From positions 1,606,001 to 1,670,000 of the forward strand of contig OY101120.1 of assembly GCA_956465555.1 (NCBI GenBank): 64,000 nucleotides of DNA, given 5' to 3'. The position numbers were made by a program, and so were the translations under genes. Each line of letters starts with the position of its first letter. The stretch's first letter is position 1. Shown one piece after another: positions 43,967 to 54,475 of the stretch. This stretch comes from Nitzschia sp. pyKryTriq1. Taxonomy: Eukaryota; Bacillariophyta; Bacillariophyceae; Bacillariales; Bacillariaceae. The notes beneath the pieces are model-generated. The model saw nothing but the letters and a program-made list of their open reading frames with translations, made no database searches and had not been told where the DNA came from.

Positions 43967-45838
43967 ATGAGGGATGATAGACTAAGAAACGCAGCACCAC
44001 GATCATCAATGCACGAAGACAACGACGGCAACGGCATGACTCGCAAAGAACCTGCCTCCACTCGTACGAGTGCTCGGACTTCCTCTTCCCATCAGAAGTC
44101 GGTGCTCTGGAATCGACTCGTTTTATCCATTTTAGTAACAGAAACGGCAGAACGAGTCGCTTATTTTGGATTTCGGGCAGTGTTGGTCTTGTATTTTACC
44201 CATGGATTGCAATTTTCGGAATCGACTGCCGTTTCTTTATGTGCGGCAACGGTCGCTCTGTCGTACTTTTCGCCTTTGATGGGAGCCGTCCTAGCGGACT
44301 CCAGTTGGGGTCGCTTTCAGACGATATGGAGGTTTGGGCTCATGTATGCGTCTGGGCTGTGCTGCCTGACTTGGGCGTCGTATGGGGTTCCCAATTACAA
44401 CAACAACAACAACGCCAATGTCAACAAAGAGGGAGAATTTGAAATAATGCTTCCAACGAAGAATTTGGTGTTTGAGCGTTGCTTGACATTCGTGGGGTTG
44501 TTTTTTGTTTGCATTGGCACGGGGGGGATCAAGCCATGTGTATCAGCATTTGGTGCCGATCAAGTAGTCATAGAGGATGAGAAGGATGACGCCGCCGACG
44601 ACGAGTACGACGATGAAAATGAAATCGCAGTTCCAGCTGCCCATTCCAAGAAACTGGAAGACGTCTTTCAAGACGAAGAAGGCTCGGAGATACAGGATGC
44701 GGCAGCTGACACCAAATCGAAACGACGGCAAGAGCGGATACGAGAGTTCTTCAATTCCTTCTACTTTTCCATCAATGTTGGTGCATTGGGCTCCTTTGCT
44801 CTGATTCCCTTGGTACGGGCAAACTTTGGGTTTGGGGCATCTTTCATGATCCCGACGATATCAATGATTCTAGCCTTGGGAATTTTCCGATCACACAAGA
44901 ACGAATACAAGCATCGGAAAAGAGATGAGTCAGAATACTCTCTGCTGCAAGTACTTCAAGTTTCTGTGCAAATATTGCTAGACAGATTTCTTCGTACGAG
45001 GCTAGGAATTTCGCTGGGAGGAGGATTAGGTCGAAGTCAAGCCATGGGGCACACAAGAATCCCGAGGGAAGAAGCCGTCAACGAGGATGAAGATCCGTCA
45101 GCACATACCGACGACGACTCTTCGAGTTTTGGTGAGAGCCAAATGTATCACGATGCTTCAAAAGCGTTGCACATTCTGCCTTTAATGGTGTTCTTTCCCA
45201 TTTTCTGGATGCTGTACGACCAGCAAGGTTCGGTGTGGACGCTACAAGCAACTCGGATGAATCTTCATGGACTGGAACCCGAGCAACTCCAATTTTTGAA
45301 TCCTCTTGAGATAATGATATTCATCCCGCTTTTCGATGTGAAAGTATATCCTTGGTTGGAGCGCCGAGGCTTCAATATCCAGCCGCTGCGCAGAATGGAA
45401 TATGGCATGCTGTTGACGGCGGTCTCATTCGCGATGAGTACACTTTTGGAACAGAGAATACAAAGTAAAGCGTCGATGAGTGTCTCGTTGATATGGCAAA
45501 TCCCACAGATCACAGTTCTGACCGTAGCAGAGATTCTTCTGAATGTCACGGGGCTGGAATTTGCTTACAGTCAAGCTCCGGCGAACATGCAAGCCATGAT
45601 ACTAGCACTCTATCTCTTCATGACCGCGATTGGTGACGGTCTTGCCGCCCTACTTTACGGGAGCGTTTTTGCCTATCTGTCATCAGCCGCCGCCATGCTC
45701 ACATGTGCCATCTGTATGGTCATCAACATGGTGCTCTTTGCTGTGGTTGCAAGAAGATGGACACCATATATCCAAGAGTCTGAAACTACTGAAGGTTTGG
45801 AATTGGGTCCAGTTCACAACATGGAACATCAACACTAA
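43967..45838 (+). CDS. POT/PTR-family proton-coupled peptide transporter
   Basis: Single exon, 623 residues, first ATG. Major facilitator fold of the POT (SLC15/NPF) family: the ExxER-type motif is seen in ETAERVAYFGFRAVLVLYF near residue 55, followed by SPLMGAVLADSSWGRF, GTGGIKPCVSAFGADQ, and the FYFSINVGALGSF signature. C-terminal helices include MVFFPIFWMLYDQQGS and the late PTR motif ILLNVTGLEFAYSQAP. Two long hydrophilic acidic insertions interrupt it (near 200-260 and 340-395), which is unusual. POT proteins import di- and tripeptides or nitrate with protons. Substrate cannot be assigned. It converges with the next gene with a 46-base gap. Confidence 0.93.
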   Translation: MRDDRLRNAAPRSSMHEDNDGNGMTRKEPASTRTSARTSSSHQKSVLWNRLVLSILVTETAERVAYFGFRAVLVLYFTHGLQFSESTAVSLCAATVALSYFSPLMGAVLADSSWGRFQTIWRFGLMYASGLCCLTWASYGVPNYNNNNNANVNKEGEFEIMLPTKNLVFERCLTFVGLFFVCIGTGGIKPCVSAFGADQVVIEDEKDDAADDEYDDENEIAVPAAHSKKLEDVFQDEEGSEIQDAAADTKSKRRQERIREFFNSFYFSINVGALGSFALIPLVRANFGFGASFMIPTISMILALGIFRSHKNEYKHRKRDESEYSLLQVLQVSVQILLDRFLRTRLGISLGGGLGRSQAMGHTRIPREEAVNEDEDPSAHTDDDSSSFGESQMYHDASKALHILPLMVFFPIFWMLYDQQGSVWTLQATRMNLHGLEPEQLQFLNPLEIMIFIPLFDVKVYPWLERRGFNIQPLRRMEYGMLLTAVSFAMSTLLEQRIQSKASMSVSLIWQIPQITVLTVAEILLNVTGLEFAYSQAPANMQAMILALYLFMTAIGDGLAALLYGSVFAYLSSAAAMLTCAICMVINMVLFAVVARRWTPYIQESETTEGLELGPVHNMEHQH

Positions 45839-45883
45839 TAATAGAGATACAATTATGTCTTCCCCTCGCTCTCCCGAATTTCT

Positions 45884-47617
45884 TTACGAGAGATAAATTC
45901 TCCGGATCGCTAAACCAAGATTGCCCTTCTCCCGCTTGAAGGTCAGAGTTTGTCCACCCTCCAAATGGATTTCCACTGGGTCGGTCTTGGTCCATTCTCC
46001 CATTGTATATGGAATCTTGATTGGAACACCTTCTCCTTCATCAGCGTAGACAAGGGTTGTACCTTGTTTTAGATGGACTGTATTGATTTCGGCACTCAAT
46101 TTATATGTTCTTGGTTCCATATCATCCGGCAAATCGAAATCAATATGCCCTGCTCCAGCAAAATTGACTTGTTTGCCACCCAAGAAACTGGCAATCATCA
46201 TGAGATTGCCGAACTGGGAAACTGCAGCGCCTGCGGGAATTGTAATCTTATCCTTTTTGTTCTTGATCTTATCGTCCGCCTCGTCCAACTCGAACATCTC
46301 CATGTATTTCTCCTTTCTCGTCTTGACTGGACTGTCTCCTTCCCTTACGAACGTATCCTGAGATCCTGGTTCAAGCATCAGGGCCTTTTGAATAATGGAC
46401 AATGAACGCCACATGCGATGCGGGTGCAAAATGTGCTTTTCTTCCTCAGGAACTGTACCCCGCCTGGCGTCCATCACTTCCGCGAGACATTCCAACAAAA
46501 CTAAGCGCTTGTAGTATTCTTCTTCAGGAACAGCCGCGCGAGCGTCAGTCTCTCCTTTGAAATCAATACCAGAGACATCCTCCCACTCACACTCGTCCCA
46601 TGCCACCCCCCTACACGCTTCCCAGCCTTCGGCCGTCCAGCGCGTTAGTCCCATCTTATTTTCTTGTTTGCATCCCCACGTGGGGATGCCGAATGACTTG
46701 CAGATGAAACGACCAAACCACGCGTTAGGGACATCTTTACCACCCCCTGACAAGACTTGCTGATAGGTTCTCGGGCTTCCCGTCCAAGTGGGGTTCCGCA
46801 TCAATACATCCGTCTCAAGAATGTACAAGTATTGATTCTTCAAGTCAGTCACAACTGAAATATAGGGTGCATAGTTCATCAGCATATCCCGCCCCCACTT
46901 CATTTGATCGTCCTTGGCGTCACAATTAACAACATGACGAAGCTCCCAGATACTGAAATGAGGAAAGGCGGGGTCCAGCTCCCCGTTGGCAAAAGCATCG
47001 CGGAAATGGATGTATCTTTTGACTGGATCTACGGAGATTTTGGTATCAAATTCGTTGATGGGTGTAGCCAGCTCCAGAGCCACAGCCAGGGCAATTTTCT
47101 CATTGATCTTGGTAAAAGCGTCCCTCTCTCCAAAGGTGGCAAGAATATCGGTGTATAGCTTCATAGCGGCACCATAGTTTCCGTCTTTGGCACCTCCATT
47201 CGTCAGCATACGCTTCATCAAACTCGTCTCACTGAACAAATGATCAATAAGTTTTCCATTCTTGGAGTTCTGGGAGCAGAATTCGGCCAGTTTAGCAGGC
47301 GTCGCGTCCACAATAATACGACCCTTCAACATGAATGCTTGAATTGATTTGTTCTCCGTCAAATCGAGCTTGGGCAAAACCTTATTGGCGGACTTGACGC
47401 ATTTCTTCATGGCCTTTTCTTGGGACTTGGCTGCCGTGGCGAGATCTTCTTCCGTTTCGGCATTCTTAGCGGCTTCAAAGGACTCGCGGAACAACTCACA
47501 AGCCTCAAAAAACGCCTGGCGATGGCTTGGTTTGATGCTCGGTAGTGCTTTCATGCACTTATCCTCGCAGTCCTCGAGGATGCCCTTGAAATAGGGCTCG
47601 CCATATTCAATTCCCAT
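45884..47617 (-). CDS. transglutaminase-like fold protein (tentative)
   Basis: Single exon, 577 residues, well-conserved soluble composition. The N-terminal 200 residues are helical. The middle (near 215-350) contains SIWELRHVVNCDAKDDQM and, later, NAWFGRFICKSFGIPTWGC and LTRWTAEGWEACRG. That second block is reminiscent of transglutaminase-like proteins of marine bacteria, with Cys in FICKSFGIP near the usual nucleophile position, but the expected catalytic His is replaced or displaced (ENKMGLTRW). The C-terminal 130 residues look like a beta-sandwich, possibly carbohydrate-binding (VNFAGAGHIDFDLPDDME...). There is no signal peptide. An enzymatic role is uncertain. Confidence 0.7.
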   Translation of the reverse strand: MGIEYGEPYFKGILEDCEDKCMKALPSIKPSHRQAFFEACELFRESFEAAKNAETEEDLATAAKSQEKAMKKCVKSANKVLPKLDLTENKSIQAFMLKGRIIVDATPAKLAEFCSQNSKNGKLIDHLFSETSLMKRMLTNGGAKDGNYGAAMKLYTDILATFGERDAFTKINEKIALAVALELATPINEFDTKISVDPVKRYIHFRDAFANGELDPAFPHFSIWELRHVVNCDAKDDQMKWGRDMLMNYAPYISVVTDLKNQYLYILETDVLMRNPTWTGSPRTYQQVLSGGGKDVPNAWFGRFICKSFGIPTWGCKQENKMGLTRWTAEGWEACRGVAWDECEWEDVSGIDFKGETDARAAVPEEEYYKRLVLLECLAEVMDARRGTVPEEEKHILHPHRMWRSLSIIQKALMLEPGSQDTFVREGDSPVKTRKEKYMEMFELDEADDKIKNKKDKITIPAGAAVSQFGNLMMIASFLGGKQVNFAGAGHIDFDLPDDMEPRTYKLSAEINTVHLKQGTTLVYADEGEGVPIKIPYTMGEWTKTDPVEIHLEGGQTLTFKREKGNLGLAIRRIYLS

Positions 47618-49015
47618 GTTGTCTCGTTGCGTTTGGAATATATCCTTTTATCCACACAGAGTACAGTGTACCGGTACGTGTAGGATAGACACCGACAGAT
47701 CTAACTTTAAATGAATCACAGCTGCAGAACAACTTTTTTGCTTTACGCGTTCACTGCTCCGGAATAGTACAGGTACTACGTACTCTCTACTCTCTATGTA
47801 CTCTCTCCCCCTCTCTTCTTTGTGAGATTAAATACTTGGACCATGATCATGAGGAGTCATGAGGTTCGACGTTCGACGATTTTTCTTTTTTTCTTCTTCA
47901 TCATACCGGTATCATACAGGATACAGGACACAGGACGGCTTGTGTCTTGGGAACGCGGGAAGCACGATGATGATTCGACGAGAGAGAGAGAGACGAGCCA
48001 CGAGCCACGAGCCCGCCGCAGCGTCTGTCTGGACGACGGAGGCGGAGTGCGGAGTGAGGAGATCAAGTCGAGAGTGAGGAGTCACAAAAATAATGACTTT
48101 CGGCGGGCGTGGACCGGCCGGCGGGTAATTCACTCGCCTCGTAAAGTACAGCATACCAGTACACTGGTACCAGGTACCGGTGTACCGGTACGAACTTGTA
48201 GTGTTCGTACTGGCCGTACCAGGTACCAGGTACCGGTAGTTCCGCGCGGGGGTCCTTAATACGTATCCTTGGCTCTACTCTAGTACTACTACTCTCTCTA
48301 CGACCCTCTTTACTACTACTAGCTAGTAGTAGAGAGAGCGGAGTTCGTACATACTCGTAAAGAAAGAATAAACTTTCTATAGTTAGTGGGACCCTACTAC
48401 AAACCGGTAGTACAGTACAAGTACTGGTGGTAGTAATCACCTCCTCTCTCATCTACCGGTAGATCATCTGTCTCTCGAGGCAGCTACCACATCGTGATGA
48501 GAGGACCCACACCTGGTTTCTCATACATGCAGTACTGTACGTATACAACGGTTCCGTCCTCTCGCTAGCTCTTACCCCGGAGTACTGAGCTACTACAGGT
48601 ACTATGGCTTTACAAACATTCGCACATTGCAGTACTCGTGGTCTTGTTCATGAGATCTTCAACGGTACCATATTGCGTGGGATACCCGTTTACCCACCAC
48701 ACCTCTACTTAGACGACTCTACTATATCCTAAAGAAGTAGAGAGCATCTGAAGATTCCAAACACTAGAGAGGTAGCTACATGTAACTCTCGTTTCGGGGA
48801 TATCTCAAAGATCAAGTGGCAGCGCAAATATTATTAGAGTGGCCTGGGTGCAGTACCTGTTTGTTACTGTACACTAAAACTGTTTCTTTTCGCTGGCATC
48901 TATCAAAAGCGCCCTGCGCTTTTGACCAACCAGCGCGACTGCTTCATCCCTTAATGCCAAATGCATCTCGTTGCACCACAACATGCCCATCGCCATCTCT
49001 CCTCTGATCATCAAT
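47618..49015. other. 1.4-kb intergenic region
   Basis: No gene supported; open frames at 47822-48259 and on the opposite strand are low-complexity. GTAC palindromes occur at 47665-47685, 48158-48240 and 48400-48440. A perfect 20-base palindrome CTACTACTAG/CTAGTAGTAG lies at 48313-48332, and CTCTCTA/GAGAGAG runs are frequent. Confidence 0.55.
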
Positions 49016-50321
49016 CTACGTCCCGTTCTCATTCTTCCTTCTTCTCTTGGAGGAAGTGCTGCTGTCCACGACTCCGTTGCCGGTTCCCTTACTGCTAGCA
49101 TCTCCCTCGGTACTGTTGTTCCGCCGTTTCCCGCTCTTTGATTTTCTACTACCTTCATCGTCTTTGATATCATCTCCTCGCGCTTGCTTTGAAGAAGGTC
49201 CTGCGCCCTTGGTACTTTTCACATTCGAATCATTTGTAACATCATTTGCTTGTCCAATCGATGCTCCCTCTCTTGCTGCTGCTTCATCTTCACCTTTGAC
49301 TCCCTGCGTAGCATCTTTGACCACATCACCGGTACTACCACTCCTTCTGGTGAACGGCACTCGCTTGGGCATTACTGCTTTTCCATCCGGTGGTCTAGCA
49401 GTCGACGATACAGAGGCAGCCGAGGCACTTGCTCTCTGCCGGGCGGACGAATGAACACGAAATCCAAACACTCGCGGTACATACGCCGAAGCTGGTGGTA
49501 GACGATCTGGCACCAAATTGGAAAAGGTCATCAAAAACAAATGAGGAAATGTGGTACCGAACGCGGCTCCATCAACACCCGCGGCACCGGCGTTGTTGTG
49601 GTGACTACTCCGTGATCGCACTGGCGGTGGATGATAGACACACTGGCATTTGGGGCAGAAGATTTTGACAGTATCGGCGCCCATTTCATCCTTCAAGCCC
49701 ACTGGTAAGACAGGCTGTCCCGCACACTGTACTAGAGGACATGTGCCAAACTCCTTTGCCGCGTACTATGATTGGATAAAATGTGAGTACGATCGATCAA
49801 TCGTCACAAGTCGAGTTGAGTCAGTCTCTACCCCTGCACTCACCTTATTGTACATGGCATCCAAACCGTGCGCCGTGATGATATATCTTGCGTGTATCAG
49901 ACCATACAATGTGCACGCGCTCTGTGTGAGATGTGAATCGTCGGAATCATCGGGTCCGATGCGATCCAGTATCAAATCTAAACAGTCTGAAAAGTTCGAG
50001 ACACATGCTCGCAGACCATAGAGGTTGAACCCATCTTCGATGTACGACCGCTCTACTTCGCAGAACATTTCATGACCCTTTAGTCCGCAAAACCTGTTTT
50101 AGAACGCAATCCGAAGCCCCACGCACCAGCAACACACGCAACAAACAACAACAGCAGACCGGAAGTTAGCGAATGGACCGAAAACTAGAAAACAAAAGAC
50201 AGCCGGGTACCAGGTAGAGAAGCATCGAGGTGCACTCCAGCTTCTAATGTATTATGTGGTCGTACCATTGGATCCATGGCTCATCGTGGCCAGACGCCGA
50301 GGAGTCTTCATTGTACGCCAT
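49016..50321 (-). CDS. CKB: casein kinase II regulatory beta subunit, three exons
   Basis: Exons 50321-50266, 50093-49844 and 49765-49016 join in phase to 351 residues. The first join creates PWIQWFCGLKGHEMFCEVE, the invariant start of CK2 beta, and the second restores the zinc region. The four zinc cysteines fall at residues 111, 116, 139 and 142 (CPLVQC...CPKC), the same spacing as in animal CK2 beta, and GAAFGTTFPHLFLMTF with YVPRVFGFRVH ends the core. The acidic groove DDSDDSHL is partly kept. CK2 beta dimerises and docks two catalytic alpha subunits. A Ser/Lys-rich, disordered tail of about 130 residues after the core is an extension. The start is the first ATG of the frame. Confidence 0.96.
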
Positions 50322-51588
50322 GGTGTTCAATTTCTCGCTCAAAGACGAGGAGAGAACAGCTTCGCCTGTGGCTGCCCGTGTGATCTTGGGAACTGCAGTG
50401 CTAGTCGTAGCGAAGAGTCTTGCTGTGCTCTTGCTGCTGCAAACACGAGGGCGATTCCTTGATGAAACTTCCTCAACGAACAGAGCAATACACAAAAGGA
50501 TTCAATCTAGTAGACGGCGAGGAGTCTTCTCGGATCTAAACGGTGATTGAAAGCGGAATGAATCGGCGTGTCCTCCGGTAGTGATTCTTCAGATGTACCA
50601 CAAACGCCTGTAACTTGGATGATTACTATCGGTAATGTAGGCGGTCAGCAAAGAGTTGTGCAATGCTCCATTGGTGACTTGTCGCCAAGTGTTGTAATAT
50701 GATGCCTAACTGGTGGCTGCCGCAATGAAGCTGGATCCTCGACTGACTACTATTGCGGTCTTCGGACAGTCGTCGAAAAGCACGCGATGCTGTCGCTGCT
50801 GGTGGTTGTAGAAGGTGACGGCCCCAGCAGCCCGCTCGTAGCACGCACGCATCCCATCTGAAATCCCGAAATTTCCAAAACAGGCTATCACCACGCGCGC
50901 GGGCATCAGAACTACCTGGTACCGTACACGGTCGGTACTGACTGCACCGGTACAGTACTGTACTGGTACCGGTACAGTGCTTGTACCGGTACAGCAACAG
51001 CAGTCTACCACAACAAGTACGAAGTACGTACATACAGTACAGTATTTTTTTAACACCGATCTGCGTGCTTCTTCGTACGAGTAACTAACTGCTAACCAAG
51101 GCGAACGAACGGGGAAAACGTCACTCTGTGACATCTTCGGCCAATCACATTCGTTGATTTAGGGGACGTGTGCTGGACGGACGCAGACACTACAATTATT
51201 TTTTGCTTCCATCTTCTTCCATCTTTGATATAATATTATTATATTCTACGATACTACCAGGTACCGGTACCTGGATGTATGTAACCACTGTACCTTGGTT
51301 GACTATTAACTTTTTCAGAAGAATCTCCCGACTCCAGTAGTCTAGTCGTTTTGACTGTATTAAAATAACATCTTCCTTGAGCCAGCCATCAACGTTATGG
51401 TTATGCTTGGCGACTAAACGAATAATTTGAGCTAGACGCGGAAATAATCGACCATTCGTGGTACTTTCACATACCACCGGTACTACGAGAAAGATTTCAA
51501 AGTTCTCGAACAAGCACTGTATGATATCTTAGCAAATCGGTGTTCTAGAATATTGCTTCAATTCCAATTCTTGAGATACTGTATGAAA
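50322..51588. other. 1.3-kb intergenic region
   Basis: No gene supported; minus-strand frames at 50626-51134 and 51196-51513 show no family features. A strong GTAC/CCGGTACC cluster is at 50920-51050, and a smaller one at 51258-51275. Confidence 0.5.
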
Positions 51589-52259
51589 CTACATGGCTGG
51601 AGGAATACTTGACATTTCCGTCATATCTTTCCAGACAATCGAATCGGCCCAGTCTGCCGAAGTCGTCGGTAGCAACCGCATCGCACTAAGTTTGTACATA
51701 CCAACGGCGAGCCATACCAGATTGAGAGCCACATAAATGAGCTTCGGAATTTGAGTATCCACTTCTTCAAAGTTCGCAAACATGGATTCCATTTTGAAAA
51801 TAGACGTAATGGGGGTGATAATGGCCGTGCTGGTGGTCGAAATACTAAAAATGTTCAAAGTACTTCCGGACATGTACATCATAAAGGCATTCATCATGAC
51901 TTGTTGCCCTGGTTTGGAGGCGAGGGACATGGCTTGGGCCTTCTTCTTGGCAAGCATGGCGCCTTGATTGGGGCCGCCAGCTCCTGTGGTCGTAGGAGAC
52001 GACCGTTTGCGTTCGGCCGCTGTCACTTGAGAATATCCAACTGTGGGTGGGATTTTCGCCAACGTGTGGTACCCTTCATGACTCTCTTTCAGAGTGAGAT
52101 CAATCGAAACTTTGTATCTGTGAAAAGAAAAATGGAATCAGAAGAAGAGAGAGGGACACGCCGCCATACGAGTACAAAGAGTTTGCGCACTGATCTGAAA
52201 ATTACACCATCCGTCGGATAGCTCTTCGACCAAGGTATCGATACTCACTTTCGAGGCAT
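51589..52259 (-). CDS. EMC4: ER membrane protein complex subunit 4, two exons
   Basis: Exon 1 (52259-52249) encodes only MPRK and two bases; exon 2 (52117-51589) continues YKVSIDLTLKESHEG. Total 179 residues, the usual EMC4 length. The family core is present: a helix with KKKAQAMSLASKPGQQV, then NAFMMYMSGSTLNIFSIS, and two hydrophobic helices (IITPITSIF and LIYVALNLVWLAVGMYKL), ending LLPTTSADW, close to the LLPTHASDW of animal EMC4. EMC inserts tail-anchored and multi-pass proteins into the ER membrane. The 11-base coding exon is unusual but both splice sites are good. Divergent from the fumarase gene. Confidence 0.93.
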
Positions 52260-52742
52260 CTTTGTGCTTTCCAAACTAACTAGTAGAGGGCTCTAGAAGA
52301 TTGTTTTGTGTGTGGGCTGGGATACCAGTACGAGTAACACTGTTCTAGGTACTTTGGGCAAAATGATTTCCTGTCCTTTCCGATTTCCGACCATGGTCAA
52401 AAAAGACAATTGTTGCTGCTTCTGGGCTTGCCTCTCTTGCCTGCGGGTGGGAGCGCTGCGATTCTCGATGTACTGGTACTACGTAGCTGCTACGTACGAG
52501 TACAGTACTGGTACTGTACACAGTACTGCACGAAACTCGTACAGTACCAGTACTGGTACTGGAGCTACAGTAGCTCGCTCCACCGCATCGATAGGACCTA
52601 TTCGACCACTGTGGTCAAAATTTTGGTCAAACGGGTCGATCTGGCGAATGGTCTCCGATTTTTGCGCCTGAAAATGCACAAAACGCAATCTTCTGGAAGC
52701 TGGAAGATCGTTGTTCGTTGTTGGTTGTGGGTTGGGTGGACG
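52260..52742. promoter_or_regulatory. divergent promoter region with GTAC cluster
   Basis: Upstream region shared by EMC4 (minus) and fumarase (plus). It holds a dense GTAC/AGTACTGGTACTG cluster at 52470-52570. The fumarase frame is open back to 52410 but that translation is repeat-derived. Confidence 0.5.
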
Positions 52743-54278
52743 ATGGATGAAGTTCTCACAAAACTTCTCCTCACCCCACGTCCCTCGTTTCGACATACAA
52801 TCCCCACCAGACCCTCTCCACACATCATGTCGTCCTCCTTTGAAGATCCCGCCATTGGCTTGCCTCCTCGGACCGAGTCCGATAGTATGGGCTCTCTTGA
52901 GATCCCAGCCAACTGCCTCTGGGGATGTCAAACACAGCGATCCCTTCGCAACTTTCCGATTGGTGGCAGCGAGTCGAAAATGCCACTCGAGGTTGTCTAT
53001 GCCATGGCGCAAGTCAAAAAGTGCTGTGCTGAATATCACGCCGAAATTGGATTAATGGATGCCGCCGTGGCCAAAGTTATTGCTCAGGCTGCCGACGAGG
53101 TGATGGCAGGACACCACGACCGTCACTTTCCGTTGGTGACTTTTCAAACAGGCTCGGGAACACAAACCAACATGAATGTGAACGAAGTTCTTTCGAATCG
53201 TGCTATTCAGATTCTGAATGGTGTAGTTGGCTCCAAGGAGCCCGTCCACCCAAACGACCACATCAACAAGGGACAGTCGTCGAACGATTCCTTCCCAACA
53301 GCGATGCACATTTGCTTGGCGAAAATGGTCACGGAAACGACCTTGCCGGGCTTGGAAGCGTTGCACAAGGCGCTCAAAGACAAGAGTGCAGCCTTTGCGG
53401 ACATTGTCAAGATTGGACGAACCCACTGTCAAGATGCGACTCCATTGACCTTGGGTCAAGAATTTGGCGGCTACGCCCAGCAGGTCGAATACGGCATTTA
53501 CCGCCTCAAGGCCGCCCTCCCTTCCATTTATCGCCTAGCGTTGGGTGGAACTGCCGTGGGAACCGGTTTGAATACTGAAGAAGGATATGACGCTGCTATC
53601 GCGGAACGACTGGCCAAGGCGACTGGACTGCCCCTGGTCACGGCCCCCAACAAGTTCGAAGCCCTAGCTGGCCACGATTCTTTGGTGGAAGTCTCGGGGG
53701 TGTTGAATACGATTGCCTGCAGTCTCAACAAAATCGCGAACGATCTTCGATTGTTGGCAAGTGGGCCTCGATGCGGTTTGGGAGAGTTATCGCTTCCTGA
53801 CAACGAACCAGGATCGTCCATCATGCCCGGCAAGGTCAACCCGACTCAGTGCGAGGCACTGACCATGGTATGTGCTCAAGTCATGGGAAATCATGTCGCT
53901 GTCACAGTGGGTGGTGCCCAGGGTCATTTTGAATTGAATGTTTTCAAACCCTTGATGATTGCCAACTTGCTCCAGTCGGCAAGATTGGTTGGTGATGCCA
54001 GCCTTTGCTTCACTTCTAATTGTGTGGAAGGTCTACAAGTCAATAGGGATCGTGTAGATGAGCTAATGAATGCTAGCTTGATGCTGGTCACCGCGTTGAA
54101 TCCTCATATTGGATACGATAAGGCCAGCGAGATTGCCAAGAAGGCACACAAAGAGGGATCTACGCTCAAGGAGGCAGCGGTGGCAAGTGGGTATTTGACA
54201 GCCGAGCAGTTCGATCAATGGATTGTTCCGACTGATATGGTCGGACCGTCTCCGGCGAAGAAATCAAAGACTGGTTGA
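52743..54278 (+). CDS. fumC: fumarate hydratase, class II
   Basis: From ATG 52743 the protein has 511 residues; a second in-frame ATG at 52827 gives 483. Class II signatures are intact: [57 protein letters not shown] and the substrate loop [16 protein letters not shown] near residue 357. It catalyses reversible hydration of fumarate to malate in the TCA cycle. The extra N-terminal segment ([20 protein letters not shown]) is basic and hydroxylated with no acids after the first three residues, like a mitochondrial presequence, whereas the shorter product would lack it. No introns. Confidence 0.96.
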   Translation: MDEVLTKLLLTPRPSFRHTIPTRPSPHIMSSSFEDPAIGLPPRTESDSMGSLEIPANCLWGCQTQRSLRNFPIGGSESKMPLEVVYAMAQVKKCCAEYHAEIGLMDAAVAKVIAQAADEVMAGHHDRHFPLVTFQTGSGTQTNMNVNEVLSNRAIQILNGVVGSKEPVHPNDHINKGQSSNDSFPTAMHICLAKMVTETTLPGLEALHKALKDKSAAFADIVKIGRTHCQDATPLTLGQEFGGYAQQVEYGIYRLKAALPSIYRLALGGTAVGTGLNTEEGYDAAIAERLAKATGLPLVTAPNKFEALAGHDSLVEVSGVLNTIACSLNKIANDLRLLASGPRCGLGELSLPDNEPGSSIMPGKVNPTQCEALTMVCAQVMGNHVAVTVGGAQGHFELNVFKPLMIANLLQSARLVGDASLCFTSNCVEGLQVNRDRVDELMNASLMLVTALNPHIGYDKASEIAKKAHKEGSTLKEAAVASGYLTAEQFDQWIVPTDMVGPSPAKKSKTG

Positions 54279-54475
54279 ACACATATATTGATCTCGCACA
54301 GCTAGACTACGCGGAGAAAATGTCAACGATAACCTTATAGAAAACAGCCTGCGAATCTCATTTGTGTTGTCGGAATCAGATTAGATGGAGTGTATTAAAC
54401 TACTTCAGATGGCAGATAATCTGCCATCGCTGTTCGGTGGATGATTTTTCTGGTGATATTTTTTACCCTTCGTAT

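Noticed and set aside
50322-50495. N-terminal extension of CK2 beta
   Set aside because: The frame is open but has no ATG before 50321.
51196-51513. 105-residue minus-strand frame
   Set aside because: No family resemblance and overlaps a GTAC cluster.
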